A stretch of 64,000 nt of DNA. Origin: Pyrus communis. Lineage: Eukaryota > Streptophyta > Magnoliopsida > Rosales > Rosaceae. The translations under genes and the position numbers were made by a program. The stretch spans positions 12,468,121 through 12,532,120 of the forward strand of contig NC_084817.1 of assembly GCF_963583255.1 (NCBI RefSeq). Direction: 5' to 3'. Below the pieces are notes generated by a model. It searched no databases. It was given only the letters and a program-made list of their open reading frames with translations, and was not told where the DNA came from. Shown one piece after another: positions 48,192-59,001 of the stretch. Within the stretch, counting starts at the first letter, position 1, and every line of letters begins with the position of its first letter.

Positions 48192-48884
48192 TCACAAAGG
48201 TTGTTTGCTTGAGGCCCCACTACGTGGCTTTACTCTTGAAGCGGAAGGCGTAGGAACAGAAGGCATCGGAGCGGAAGGCGTAGGAACAGAAGGCATAGGA
48301 GCAGAAGGCATCGGAGCGGGAGGCATCGAAGATAGAGCATTCCAGGCCTCAATACTTGGCCAAGCGCTGGATGAGCCAGGAAAAAGGTGCCTCTGGAGGA
48401 AAGACGAAAACCTTTGACGGTCACTGTGAATCCGACCTTCAGACTCTTGCAGCTCATCAAGCTTCCTCTTCATGCCCGTCGAATAGTTGTTTGCAAGCAC
48501 GTGCAAACTTCTATTCTCATACTTCAGCTGCTGGATCTCCTGCTTGAGACTTTCCACCTCTGCCATCAATGATTCCACCTGACGGGAGCGGGCAAGCAGG
48601 CGTTGGCCCATGTTGGACACAGAACTCGCACACTGAACACTAAGTGCGAGGGACTCTTGAACGGCCAACTCATCGGACCGTCCTGACAGCAGCCTACTAT
48701 CTTTTGGTGTGAGGAGGTTCCTAGCTACTATTGTAGCTGTTGTGGCGTCCTGCATCACAGAGTCTTCACCTGAAAGAGGACCGTTAGAAGAAAAGAATGA
48801 AGGACGCCATACGTTACCTTGACGCGGCGCGCCCGTATCACTGCTAAGGCTCAATTCCAAGCTAAGGTTCGATGAGTTTGCCAT
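48192..48884 (-). CDS. Antisense coiled-coil protein of unknown function, 230 aa
   Basis: The chosen start is the ATG at 48884 in the context AAAAAATGGC, favourable for plants; the frame extends six codons further only with a TTG. The protein opens MANSSNLSLELSLSSDTGAP, has a Ser/Thr-rich and Asp-containing N-terminal third, and a predicted coiled coil at about residues 110-175 (RQVESLMAEVESLKQEIQQL and onward). A basic segment MKRKLDELQE follows, then a C-terminal Pro/Ser/Met repeat (PSAPMPSVPTP, about 15 bp per unit in DNA at 48240-48330), ending GASSKQPL. No membrane segment or known catalytic motif. It lies antisense to gag-pol. Extra antisense ORFs are known from Tat-lineage elements; whether this is related is not established. 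I do not recognise a named family. Confidence 0.6.
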   Translation of the reverse strand: MANSSNLSLELSLSSDTGAPRQGNVWRPSFFSSNGPLSGEDSVMQDATTATIVARNLLTPKDSRLLSGRSDELAVQESLALSVQCASSVSNMGQRLLARSRQVESLMAEVESLKQEIQQLKYENRSLHVLANNYSTGMKRKLDELQESEGRIHSDRQRFSSFLQRHLFPGSSSAWPSIEAWNALSSMPPAPMPSAPMPSVPTPSAPMPSVPTPSASRVKPRSGASSKQPL

Positions 48885-48949
48885 TTTTTCAAAAGTGTTC
48901 AAAGAGAAGGGATGGAGTTAAATTTCAAAGGGCCGGAGTCGATTTTCAA

Positions 48950-49410
48950 GAATGGGAAATCTTCAGGGTGTGTTTGTGGCGGTGATCGATACCTCAATAA
49001 GAAGCCAAGGCGACGCGTCCACCGATTCAAAAAGCCGGAATTTCCGGCGTAATTTAGGCGACGCTTTCTCAGCTTTTCAGAAGACGTGTTCAACTTTGTC
49101 AAAAGAGTTCTTCTTTTCAGACAACACGTGGAGGCCATCATCGCAACTACACATCTTTAGCCGACAAGCGCAAAGTTCGGCGACACTTTCTCAGCTTTTC
49201 AGAAGACGCGTGCAGCTTTGTCAAAAGGAGCCGCATCTGCACTACCACGTGTCGTTCAGCAAGCGAAGGGGCGTCGTTCAGAAATCGAAGGGGCGCCTGC
49301 TCAGAGATCGAAGAGGCGCCATTATTTCAAAAAGCCGGATTTGCGGGATCAAAACGTTTGTCGACAAAGGTAAAAAGTACCACCACTTGATATTATCTCT
49401 ATATATGTCG
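48950..49410. promoter_or_regulatory. Promoter-like block upstream of the antisense ORF
   Basis: Contains two copies, about 119 bases apart, of a unit with TTTCTCAGCTTTTCAGAAGA and CAACTTTGTCAAAAG-like sequence (49067-49110 and 49185-49230). There are two CACGTG G-box cores (about 49125 and 49248), repeated ATCGAAGGGGCGCC-like words (49260-49320), and a TATA-like CTCTATATATG near 49397 pointing right. It lies directly upstream of the - strand ATG, so it could drive transcription in either direction. Confidence 0.45.
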
Positions 49411-50150
49411 ACCTTCGTCTTTTATGGCAGGGTAAACCTGAAGAAAATGCCCAACTCTCTCTCACCTCTGAGGGCGCACTCCCAGCAAAGCCTTTCGAAA
49501 TACTCAATTCTTTCTTCTTCCCCAAAGATGATACCAGATGCCTGGAGTACAGATGACCCAGGAGGAAGCAGCACAACAAATACATGTGCTGATTCATTCA
49601 CCGCTTCTTCAAAAGCAAAGGTATCTCATATCATCAAGGTCAAAAGCAAAAGTATCTCATATCATGCTCTTTCCCTGTCTTTTTCTTTGTCCTTGTTCTT
49701 ACTCGCATGGCAAAGTAAAAGAAGCAATCAGCCGGCACTTGGAGTCAGTCTTCCGATCTGGAGCCAACTGCCTGGAATCTATTCCTGATTGCTTACCTAG
49801 CGTTGCTCTCGAGTAGTCATCTTCAACGGTTGATACACTTCCGGAGAAGGGACCACTTCTGCAAAGGGGAGCGAGTAAGGCAAGTGAAAATGATACATTG
49901 AAGCATGTGGAGACAAACATAGGCTGAGTTATCCTCCAACCCTTTTCAATACGAATTGGAAAGATTGAACAAAGAAACAGACCAAAGGGGTAAGCTCAGA
50001 CCTTCGGGGGAGACCAAATGAACCATCATGCTGCCCGGTTCAAGAAGTAGCACAAAGGAAAATCAACGATGGGCGGAAACCAGTTCAAGAGTAAGCCTGT
50101 GGAATCACAAAGATCAAAGCCTCAATGCAATTACCAAGGAGAAGATGGAA
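49411..50150 (+). other. Rest of the accessory module, no supported gene
   Basis: Downstream of the rightward TATA-like site. A duplicated AAAGCAAAGGTATCTCATAT motif occurs near 49612-49660. Reading frames here are overlapping and show no domain. Confidence 0.5.
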
Positions 50151-51169
50151 TTTACACTCTATAACCAGATTTGCGTCTCTAAACTCTTCTCTTTGTTAAT
50201 TACATTATGCCATGTTTAGTATGTTTAAGTGCTTTTTGTGTATTTACTTATGCTTTGTGTGAATCTATGCTTAAAACATTGAGGACAATGTTTGATTTAA
50301 GTGTGGGGGGGGTAACTAAGTTTATTTGATGCAAATTCGTTGGATTTTATCACCTATCACTTCACATGTTGTTTCTCACTGTTTTAAAACTGTTTTAGTG
50401 TGTTTTGTCTTAAAAATTCGAAAATCCCATAAAAATTTGAAAAATTGTTTTGAAAAACCCAAAAAGAGTTGTTTTAAAGTTGTTTTTGTGTGTGTGTTTG
50501 TGTCTTAGGATACCTTCCAACACAATGATAAGGATTTGGTTTGTAATTGCATGACTGTTAAAAAGAGTTATTAACATAGAGAAAAGTTTGATTTACTCTT
50601 GGTATATGCTTGGTTATGGTTATAATGTATAACTTCACATGCAATCATAAAAGAAAATTTAGTTTTTGTAACATGCCTGAAGGAAGGAACTCAAACAAAT
50701 GCTACAACCCTGAGAGACTTGAGCCTATAACGTTCTTTGGAGAGTATAATCTGTGATTTCTTGTTTTCTAAAATCGTTGCATGATCTCATTATTCTTTGC
50801 TTGGTTACTACTTAGAAGGCGTTTCATCATATAGTTCCAAATGCTAGAACTCATGCCCATTTCATTCAAAGCATGTTATTGATTTGCATAACATATATCA
50901 AGATGAAGTTGTGTAGTTGCCACCATAGCCAAATAGCCTCGCTTCCCATATTTCGTATATGTTGTAAGTTTTACCCCCGTTGAGCCATGTTAACCCATGT
51001 TCTTTGTTTACCCACTTTATCTTCACCTAACCTAGAATATGACCGTCCTTACCCTTGTTCTTAAAAGATAGTGAGCATGACTTAATTGAATTCCTTTTGA
51101 GTTACATTATGAAAGAAAATAAGTGTGGGGGAGAGAATGTTTAAGTGTTTTTGTTTTGAGATTCAAAAG

Positions 51170-51202
<33 letters not shown>

Positions 51203-51955
51203 AGAAAAGAATAAGTGATTGAAGAAAGATTCCAAAACACCAATTCTGGGCGTAAATTGTCTAAATTCTCCCTTTTTGTTCAAAAGTTGAGTTTTCATTC
51301 AAAAGTGAATTCTAAGTTGATTAAAATGCTTTGCTCACTATTTCTTTAAGAACCTTTGTTTTCCATATCCCTTCTTTATCCACATACCCCAAGCCCCGTT
51401 ACAACCCTTGACTTCTATCTTGAGTGTTGTGTATTTCAATTTGTGGAGTTTGAACTTGGTATGAGCTTATGGTGTCACTGGTTCTCGCGTCTAAGTAGTA
51501 GCATTCCATTCATGAGATCATATCTAAACTTGATTATTAACTCCAGAATTTGCGTTCTTTGTGATACATATATGTGAGTGTCGTTTTCATGTTTACATCA
51601 ATCTTCTCACATATGACTAGATTAGGGTGTGTAGTTAGAAAATCTGAGTAAAAATTGAGTGCATATCTTGAAAGGAATTGAGCAAATTCTCTAAGGCATG
51701 TTACTACATTCAAAACATGGTTTTAAATGCTTAATTGTGAACTAGTATATGGTGACTATGATTAATAATGTACTTAAATGTGAAGATGACTAAAATCTGT
51801 GAGAATGATGATTTTTAACTTGTCATGTGCATTGGAAATCCCTAAGACGGTTGTTGGAAGGTTTAGGTTGTGTTTTACGTGTTTAGTGTCGTTTTGTTTA
51901 TTTGTTTTTATTCTGTTTTGCTCGAGGACTAGCAAAAGCTAAGTGTGGGGGTATT
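50151..51955 (+). other. 3' region of copy A after the module, with polypurine tract
   Basis: Non-coding. Carries AAAACATTGAGGACAATGTT with TTAAGTGTGGGGGGGGTAAC (50272-50312), AAGTGTGGGGGAGAG (about 51121-51135) next to a 30-base A run, and the terminal tract TAAGTGTGGGGGTATT ending at 51955, the presumed plus-strand primer. Layout matches copy B. Confidence 0.8.
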
Positions 51956-54245
51956 TGATAGGAGCATATTCATGCGACTTAAATGGCTTGTTCTCGTGCA
52001 TTTACGTTATGTTTCTCTCGTTATTTTAGTCCTTTATGCTTCTTTTGTGTGTTTTCAGGTTCTAAGGGCCTAGGGAGCAAGAAAGTGCATTTTGAGGCCA
52101 TTTGGAGCATTTTTGGGCATGGATTGGATAGCTTATCCATGGAGCCAAGAGGATGGACGAATTTGAAGGCCTTGTATGCACTTGAAGACACAAAACAATG
52201 GCTCTAGCCCAATCAAACACATTATGCCATACAAACCAACCTATTTTAGGCCCATTCTATGTACTTAAACCCTAGCCCTTTAAACTAATTCATTTATCAC
52301 TTATCAAACCATTCACTTATCACTCACCACATATCATTCACTTATCACTTAACATATCATTCATTTATTTCACTTCCATACTCCTCTTAATTCCACATGC
52401 ATTCTCACACATGCACATCATTCACTCACATTTCCACCATTCATTCTTTATTCCTTTCCAAACATCTCACATGCATTCATCATAATTCACAACACAAAAC
52501 AACTTCATTGCCGTGGGTTCCCCATTTCCTTTCCAAACATCTCACATGCATTTCTTCATTATTTCCTAACCCTACATGCATTATTTATTGCATCTTCACA
52601 TGCATTCACACACACTTTACACATTCAAACCGTGAGCTCCCATTCCTATATGCCATTTTCAGATTTCCACCCACTAACCTAGTCATCAACACATGCACTT
52701 CCACCTTTCATCCACAATGATTCATGATTCATTCACTTTGCATCCTTTAAATCACATACTTTTCCATCATTAATTAGCCACTTGCATCTTAAACAAACAA
52801 CCATATGTTCCCTCCACTACTCCTATAAATACCCTTGCATTCATTCATTCAATTCATATCTCATATTTCCATTCACACACACTTCACACAACACAAATAC
52901 CATTCCATTGCCGTGAGTCCCATTTCATTTTCTGCATATTTTCTCTTCATTCTTCCATCTCCAACCACTCCCTACTCCATTCCACATACACCTAAAGCCC
53001 TTAAGCTCACCTTAGACCTTGTGCTACAACAACGAGGAAGAAAAGAGTGCTTAAACGTTCATACAATTCAAGTTTGAGTTGTTGGAATGTTTAGGTGTTT
53101 CTTTGATTTCAAAGTTTAAATTTAATTCTCTTTGTTTTGTACGTATGAGAAGGGAAGAGAAGAGTGCCTAAACGTTCATACAATTCACATTTGAGTTGTT
53201 GGAATGTTTAGGTGTTTCTTTGATTTCAAAGTTATGAGGAACTAAACCCCCTTTAGCTAGGGGGTGATTCGAAACTATGTTTATATTTGCATTTTGAATT
53301 GATTACGTTTGGTTGGAATTTCATAAGTTGTGGATTCAATTCGTTTAACTGTTTGATTGATAACTTATTTATGTATGTTCATTGAGATTGCAAGCTTAAT
53401 TTTCATGCATAAATATGACGCTAGAATATAAGTGAATTTCACCTAATCGTTATGAACTTATATTCACAAGTAGTAGAGGTTGCTTATAAACAATCGCGTT
53501 AAACTAATTCTTGGCATAAGTTTCATGCGTATTCCATAGTAACGAATGCCTCGTCAATGTTTATGATTTCCGTTGAACTTAATGATCTTGGTTAAATGTC
53601 TCTATCATGCGTATTCCATAGTTAGGGACTTTGATTAAGAATGATTTGGTTGTAATGCGTATTCCATTCAATCCAACGAATTTAGGGAAATCTGAAAGTT
53701 AATCTAAGCGGATCTAATTAACTTGGAGCATTGAGTTTCACAACTTATCGAAAGACCAACTGAGAGTCAATTTTGTTTGCAAGTGTAACATGTGTGGAGA
53801 AGAACCCCTTGGCTATTCCATCATCCATATTTTTATCACATTCATATTTACATTTTGCCTTTAATTATATTCTGTCTTTTTAATTTAATATCGTCCAACC
53901 ACAATTCCCCCCCCCTATTTTGTTAAGTCTTAATCATTCGTATTTGTTTTATTTTTGTATCTTTAAGCTTTTGGAGTCATAAACAATTGCAAATTCGTTT
54001 AAATCAAGTTCTAGCTTCTATTTGAGTCAATTTGATTGTTTTAGACAATTTGAGTTTTTCAAAGCCATTCTGAGTCATAGTAGTCTTGTTAAGAGTATTT
54101 TAATTTAGTTTTTATGTTTTTAAGTCAATTTAGAAGGTTTTAGCAAGCCCTCCTAATCCCCGGTCTAGAACGATCCCTCACTTATCCATTCTACTACAAT
54201 TGTCAAACGAGGGTTTAATTTGAGTGTCAAGTAAATCTCGCATCA
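51956..54245 (+). repeat. 3' LTR of Athila copy A
   Basis: 2,290 bp, nearly identical to the 5' LTR. Followed by the TSD ATATT and then the second part of the reversed solo LTR. Confidence 0.95.
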
Positions 54246-55559
54246 ATATTCTAGCGTCATATTCATTCAAACGGTTAAACAAATTGAATCCACAACTTAT
54301 GAAATTCCAACCAAAAGTAATCAATTCATATTGCGAGCATAAACATGTATTTTGAATCACCCCCTAGCTAAAGGGGGTTTAGTTCCTCATAACTTTGAAA
54401 TCAAAGAAACACCTAAACATTCCAACAACTCAAACGTGAATTGTATGAACGTTTAGGCACTCTTCTCTTCCCTTCTCATACGTACAAAACAAAGAGAATT
54501 AAATTTAAACTTTGAAATCAAAGAAACACCTAAACATTCCAACAACTCAAACTTGAATTGTATGAACGTTTAAGCACTCTTTTCTTCCTCGTTGTTGTAG
54601 CACAAGGTCTAAGGTGAGCTTAAGGGCTTTAGGTGTATGTGGAATGGAGTAGGGAGTGGTTGGAGATGGAAGAATGAAGAGAAAATATGCAGAAAATGAA
54701 GTGGGACTCACGGCAATGGAATGGGTTTGTTGCTTGGTGTTTGTAACTGAAAATGTGTATGGAAGAGTGAGTCTTTGAATGATGGGAATGCAAGAGCTTT
54801 TATAGGAGAATGAAGGTATAAATGGCTGTTTGTTTAAGCATGCAAGTGGCTAATTAATGATGGACAAATAGCTAGGAGAACATGTGAAAGCTGGAATTGC
54901 ATGTGAAGGTGTTGGAATGTGAATGAAGGCCACGGCATGGGATGTTTTTCTGGAATGATGGCAGGTTGTGCATGTGTTTGGGAAGAGAATAAATGTATGA
55001 TGGTGGCTGAATGATTAAAGGGAATGAATGGGAGTGACACTAGGTTGGTTATGCATGTGGAATGTGGCTAAATTGTTGGTGAAATGATGAATGGGAAAGC
55101 TGGAATTTCAAAGGGGGAGCCACGGCATGGACTAGTGTAATGGTGCTGAAAATGCATGTTTGTGCATGTGATTTGAAGTGATTATTGTTTGGAAATGAAT
55201 GTGAAGGCATGGCTTGAATGATGAAGAATAAAGGGTGCATGAGTGAATGATTGAATGTGCATGTGGGTGAATGTGAAGGGAATGCATGTGAGGATGCTGG
55301 AAATGCAATGGAACTCACGGCACAAGGGTTCTTTGGTGATGAATGTGGTTGATTTAATGGAGGAACAAGTGCATGTGTTGAATTGGTGGTGCATGTGATT
55401 AAAGATGGAGAAGGTGGTGTAATGATGAAGTGGAATGGCTGAAAATGCAAGGGGGAGTGAAGGTCACGGCAAAGGTGTTTTGGTGCATGTGTTGGCTGTT
55501 TTGTTTGTTGGTTAAAGCTTGTGTTTGCATGTGAATGTTGTTTTAAAGAATGAATGGTG

Positions 55560-55800
55560 GTATAATGATGAAGTGTGATGAGTGATAAGTGTATGATATG
55601 TTGAGTGATAAATGAATGATATGGTGAGTGATAAGATGAGTGGTTATTGATATGTAGATGAATGAATGATATGATAAGTAATAAATGAATGATAAGTGGT
55701 TATTGATATGTAGATGAATGAATGATATGATAAGTAATAAATGAATGATATGTGGTGATGATAAGATAAGTGTATGATATGATAAGTGGTGAATGAAGGA
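55560..55800 (+). repeat. Short tandem repeats in the solo LTR
   Basis: Repeated GAATGATATGATAAGT and GTGGTTATTGATATGTAGAT units, including one duplicated block of about 60 bases at 55635-55740. Confidence 0.8.
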
Positions 55801-56192
55801 GTGGAATGTTGGAATGTTATGCACGACTAAGGATATAGGAAAGGTTTAAATATCCTAAAACTAAAAGGAACAAGGTTCCAACACTTTGGTCTTCAATTAG
55901 GTTTTCAATTTCGTCCAACACTTTGGCTCCAAGCATAAGCTATCCATCCTTAGCCCAAAAGTGCTCCAAACGTCTCCAAAATGCATCTTTTTGCTCCTTT
56001 AGCCCTTTTGGCCTACAAACACACGAAAATAGCTTAAAGTACTAAAATAACTAAAGAAACATAACGTAAATGCACGAGAACAAGCCATTTAAGTCGCATG
56101 AATATGCTCCTATCAGCAACCAAATCTCTAATACATATATGGGTAATGCTAGGGAGACTATATTAAATAAACTTGTAAGATGTTAACTTTTT

Positions 56193-57503
56193 GGGTAAAT
56201 TACACAAAACTACCTTAACTATGAGTAGCAACACAATCTCATACCTTATGTTTTAAACATTGCAATGTCATATCTCAACTTGTAAATTCGTTGTAATGTC
56301 ATACCTTAGTTAATTAATCCGTTAAATTGATCATTAAGTGATGACGTGATAAATATAAAACTCATATTTTTCTAACGTGGAAGACCATGTAGATAAAAAA
56401 TTAAAATTTACAAAAAAAAAATTTATGCCAAAAAAAAATTAAATAAAGAGAGTGGGACCCATCCCACCCCACCCCAACCAAACCTTCGTTCTCACCCCTA
56501 AAACCACAGCACCTCCTCGTGAAGACCTCTACGCGAACCTTGGTAACCTGACCCGACGACTATTAGAGTCATGTGATTCACCACCTTCTCCCCCTTCTCC
56601 ATTTTCTAAACCACCAGAAAAAACCCGAAATCCCCATTAACCCAGCAAATCAGAGATCCAACCAAATCGACCCACAAAAACAAAACAAGAAAAAATCATA
56701 CAAGAACGTCGAGATCGTCGTGAATGGGCGAGTCAAGGTCGTCGGAGAGACGGTTGAGGTTGCCAGCAGACTACCAGAGCATGACGGTGCCGGTGAACAT
56801 AGACCAAAACGCGAGCAACAAAATCGCTGCCAAAGCCCAGAAATTGTACCAGCCTTTCCGGAGTATTAGACCCGACTCCGAGCTCCCTTTCTTCGCGCTG
56901 CTGGTGCCGTCCTTGTTGGAAGGCCGCGGTCATCCTTCATTGCGGATTAATCCCACACATATTGAGTTTATCTAAATTAATCACACAAAATCTTGATTAT
57001 TGTGTGGAGGTTTTTTCTTCTATGTTTGGAATTTGGATGTGAATCTTGTGCTTGCTGTGCACATTGTGAAAGTGAAGGATCCAATCGAGGCTTAGATCTG
57101 AAATTCGAACTTATAATTTGATGAAATAAGGTAGACATTTGAACTGGGTATGAAAAGAGGATTTTAGGAATATCAGTTTTTGTTGCAGCGTGAAAGGGCG
57201 AAAGAGAGAATGTGGGAGGAAGGTGCAAGGGTAGAGGAAGAGAGAGAATTAGTGGTTTTTTTTTTTTCATATATATATATATATATATATATCCACGTGG
57301 CTCAAATTTTATATCCACATCAGCAAAAATATGGATCTTACATTTGCCACATCATCACTTAACAATCAATTTGATGGATTGACTAATAGAGGTATGATAT
57401 TGCAACGAAATCGTAAATTCATATATAACATTGCAATGTTCAAAATATAAGCTATAAGTTTGTATTGTAATTCAAAGTTGAGATAGAAATATGTAATTCA
57501 CCC
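56193..57503. mobile_element. Pack-MULE (non-autonomous Mutator element with captured gene fragment)
   Basis: 1,311 bp. The left end GGGTAAATTACACAAAACTA and the reverse complement of the right end, GGGTGAATTACATATTTCTA, begin long imperfect terminal inverted repeats of about 160 bases (56193-56354 and 57342-57503). These share words such as ACATTGCAATGT and CATTAAGTGATGA-like sequence. The 9-bp TSD TAACTTTTT lies at 56184-56192 and 57504-57512. The interior holds a GC-rich captured gene fragment. No transposase. Confidence 0.9.
56530..56943 (-). pseudogene. Captured host gene fragment: two exons and an intron of a membrane protein
   Basis: On the - strand the first exon (56943-56702) reads SESGLILRKGWYNFW, a hydrophobic segment ALAAILLLAFWSMFTGTVM, then after a stop SAGNLNRLSDDLDSPIHDDL. 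A GT donor follows at 56701. The intron ends with AG at 56606-56607 and the second exon (56605 to about 56530) reads MEKGEKVVNHM, then after a frameshift SRRVRLPRF. From memory this resembles the plant DUF1195 family of small single-pass membrane proteins of unknown function; that match is unchecked. Because the intron is still present, capture was at DNA level. Stops and a frameshift show it is not coding. Confidence 0.7.
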
Positions 57504-57512
57504 TAACTTTTT

Positions 57513-57698
57513 ATATGAACAAAAGTTATAAAGAAAACCTCTATAAGGTTATCTCCAATGCACATAAAAACTTAACTTTAGATTTCAAATTTGACTCATT
57601 TTCTGTTCAATGCATCATAAAAGTTAGTCATATATGATTATAAAGTTAAGTGCAAAGTCATATTTGATTTTTTAATTGACTGAAAGAGTTATATATTT
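57513..57698 (+). other. Unassigned AT-rich stretch
   Basis: Contains GGTTATCTCCAATGCACATA, a motif often seen at MITE ends, but no matching partner was found. No gene. Confidence 0.35.
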
Positions 57699-57868
57699 GT
57701 CATTCAGTACTACGGTTTGATGGTATTTCTCTTTATTTGGAAGTGAAAGAACTTAGGTTCGAATTTCATGAATGGCGAATTCGATATCAAATTAGGCTGC
57801 CCATTGTGTGGCTTAACCAAACCCCTCTCTCCCCTTAGTATAAAAATATCAATGTACTAAAAAATAAA
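57699..57868 (+). mobile_element. tRNA-derived SINE, copy 1
   Basis: Starts GTCATTCAGTACTACGGTTT, has a box B-like GGTTCGAATTT, a middle ATCAAATTAGGCTGCCCATT and an end CTTAGTATAAAA ... GTACTAAAAAA. A TSD was not clear. Confidence 0.8.
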
Positions 57869-58806
57869 ACACAAAAAATGACATGCATTAATTTTCTATG
57901 CTAGTTATATTTCTCATTGTACATTTTTTTTTTTTTTTGAACACCATTGTACATTAAATAATAAGCAAAAATGTAAGGGCCTAGAGAGATTAAGAACCTC
58001 ACTTTCTTATAAAAATCGTTTTCCTAAAATCTGAGGTAATGATACTTAAAACCTTACTGCTGCCGCGAAAACCATAACCCAACTTCTGCAAGTTGCCATG
58101 CATGAAACCGCCGTACTATGTTTTCACTCTGACGTTACCACTTGACTTTACGTTTCATGGCGATTGACCAATTACGCATGTATTGTATTGCGTTTGGCAG
58201 AGGAAAATAACTCACATGGAATGGTTCACCATTGTTCATTGTCTAATAATACATTTTTATGTTTTATAAGATTGAGACGTCATATAACAGTTAACCTATA
58301 TTGAAAATTCCCGAAAAAATGAAAGTCTTCCGCTTTTCATGGTCATTTTCTTTTCATAGCACAAACCTATTTTTTACACCCCCCCCCCCCCCCCCAACAC
58401 GTCAATATTGGGAGTTATGAAAATGTTGGACACCAAGAAAATGTAATTGTTTTACTTGCTGCATGCCTTAAAAGAAGGCCTTTGCTATAGATCTAGATTT
58501 TTGCTTGTAAAACACTCTTGTCACACTGTCCACAAAACCCAAAAAATATGCATGCCTACTTAACAAATTAACTACCAAATCATTATCAATTTTTAATGTT
58601 ATTTTTATAGAGTAAGACTTTTACGGCATGGTTTCGTGCTAATAATGCAATGTTATATATGCAAATTTTTATTCAAATGATAATATATGACGTTGCAATT
58701 GCAATATATTGTACCATGTAAATTTTTGTGCATTCTAATATCTCTGTAGTAAAAGAAGGAAGAAAAAACTCAGATTTTACTATATAGTTTTTTGGTTTCG
58801 CAGTTA
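57869..58806 (+). other. AT-rich sequence without gene
   Basis: No frame or repeat family recognised apart from a 16- to 19-base C run near 58379-58397. Confidence 0.5.
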
Positions 58807-58820
58807 ATTGTAATAATAAT

Positions 58821-58987
58821 GTCACTCGGTACTATAGTCTGATGGTATTCTTCTTCACTTGTAAGTGAGAGGTCTTAGGTTCGAATCTTGTAGATGGCGA
58901 AATCGATATCAAATTAGGTTGCCCATTATGTGGCTTAACCGAACTCTCTCTTCTCTTAGTGTAAAATATATAGTTGTACTAAAAAAA
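58821..58987 (+). mobile_element. tRNA-derived SINE, copy 2
   Basis: GTCACTCGGTACTATAGTCT to GTACTAAAAAAA, 167 bp, with box B GGTTCGAATCT. Flanked by a perfect 14-base TSD ATTGTAATAATAAT (58807-58820 and 58988-59001). This copy fixes the SINE boundaries. Confidence 0.93.
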
Positions 58988-59001
58988 ATTGTAATAATAA
59001 T

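Larger units (their letters stand above)
48155..50150. other. Accessory module inside copy A, between pol and 3' LTR
   Basis: A block visibly richer in G and C than its surroundings, lying between a truncated copy and a full copy of the same 3'-region sequence (48045-48150 and 50150-50420). It holds an antisense ORF of 230 codons (48192-48884), a promoter-like segment with direct repeats and CACGTG cores (about 48950-49400), and about 750 bases without a supported gene. No TSD is visible at its edges. It is absent from the corresponding region of copy B and of the reversed fragment. Confidence 0.7.
39679..54245 (+). mobile_element. Complete, recent Athila-lineage Ty3 retrotransposon (copy A)
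   Basis: 14,567 bp with paired LTRs, tRNA-Asp primer-binding site, one long gag-pol frame, an unusual 3' region and a polypurine tract, flanked by the TSD ATATT (39674-39678 and 54246-54250). The LTRs differ, by my reading, at two substitutions (C/A near 40615 versus 52892; G/T near 41228 versus 53504) and a 2-base C-run difference, so insertion is recent. It landed inside a reversed solo LTR of its own family. Only two nonsense codons break gag-pol. Confidence 0.96.
38851..56115 (-). mobile_element. Reversed solo Athila-family LTR, split by a complete element of the same family
   Basis: Two parts, 38851-39678 and 54251-56115, join to a 2,693-bp LTR. On the - strand it begins TGATAGGAGCATATTCATGC and ends AATTCTCGCATCA. 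The TSD GCAAC is present at 38846-38850 and 56116-56120. No internal region is left, so recombination had already produced a solo LTR before, or independently of, the later insertion. It is about 400 bases longer than the invading LTRs, partly through short tandem repeats near 55560-55800 and an expanded CCGTG-rich part. Confidence 0.93.

Noticed and set aside
48145..48417. Plus-strand frame with GVGTEGIGAEG repeats
   Set aside because: It is the antisense shadow of the Pro/Ser/Met repeat of the 230-aa ORF.
48952..49816. Plus-strand frames of 278 and 92 codons in the accessory module
   Set aside because: They run through the promoter-like direct repeats, overlap each other in different frames and show no domain; I treat them as chance frames, although a transcript from the TATA-like site at 49397 cannot be excluded.
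55560..55800. Possible CRISPR-like or satellite array
   Set aside because: Units are irregular, AT-rich and part of an LTR in a plant genome; simple tandem duplication explains them.
56452..56975. Plus-strand frames in the Pack-MULE
   Set aside because: The recognisable protein similarity with splice sites is on the - strand; the + frames are shadows.
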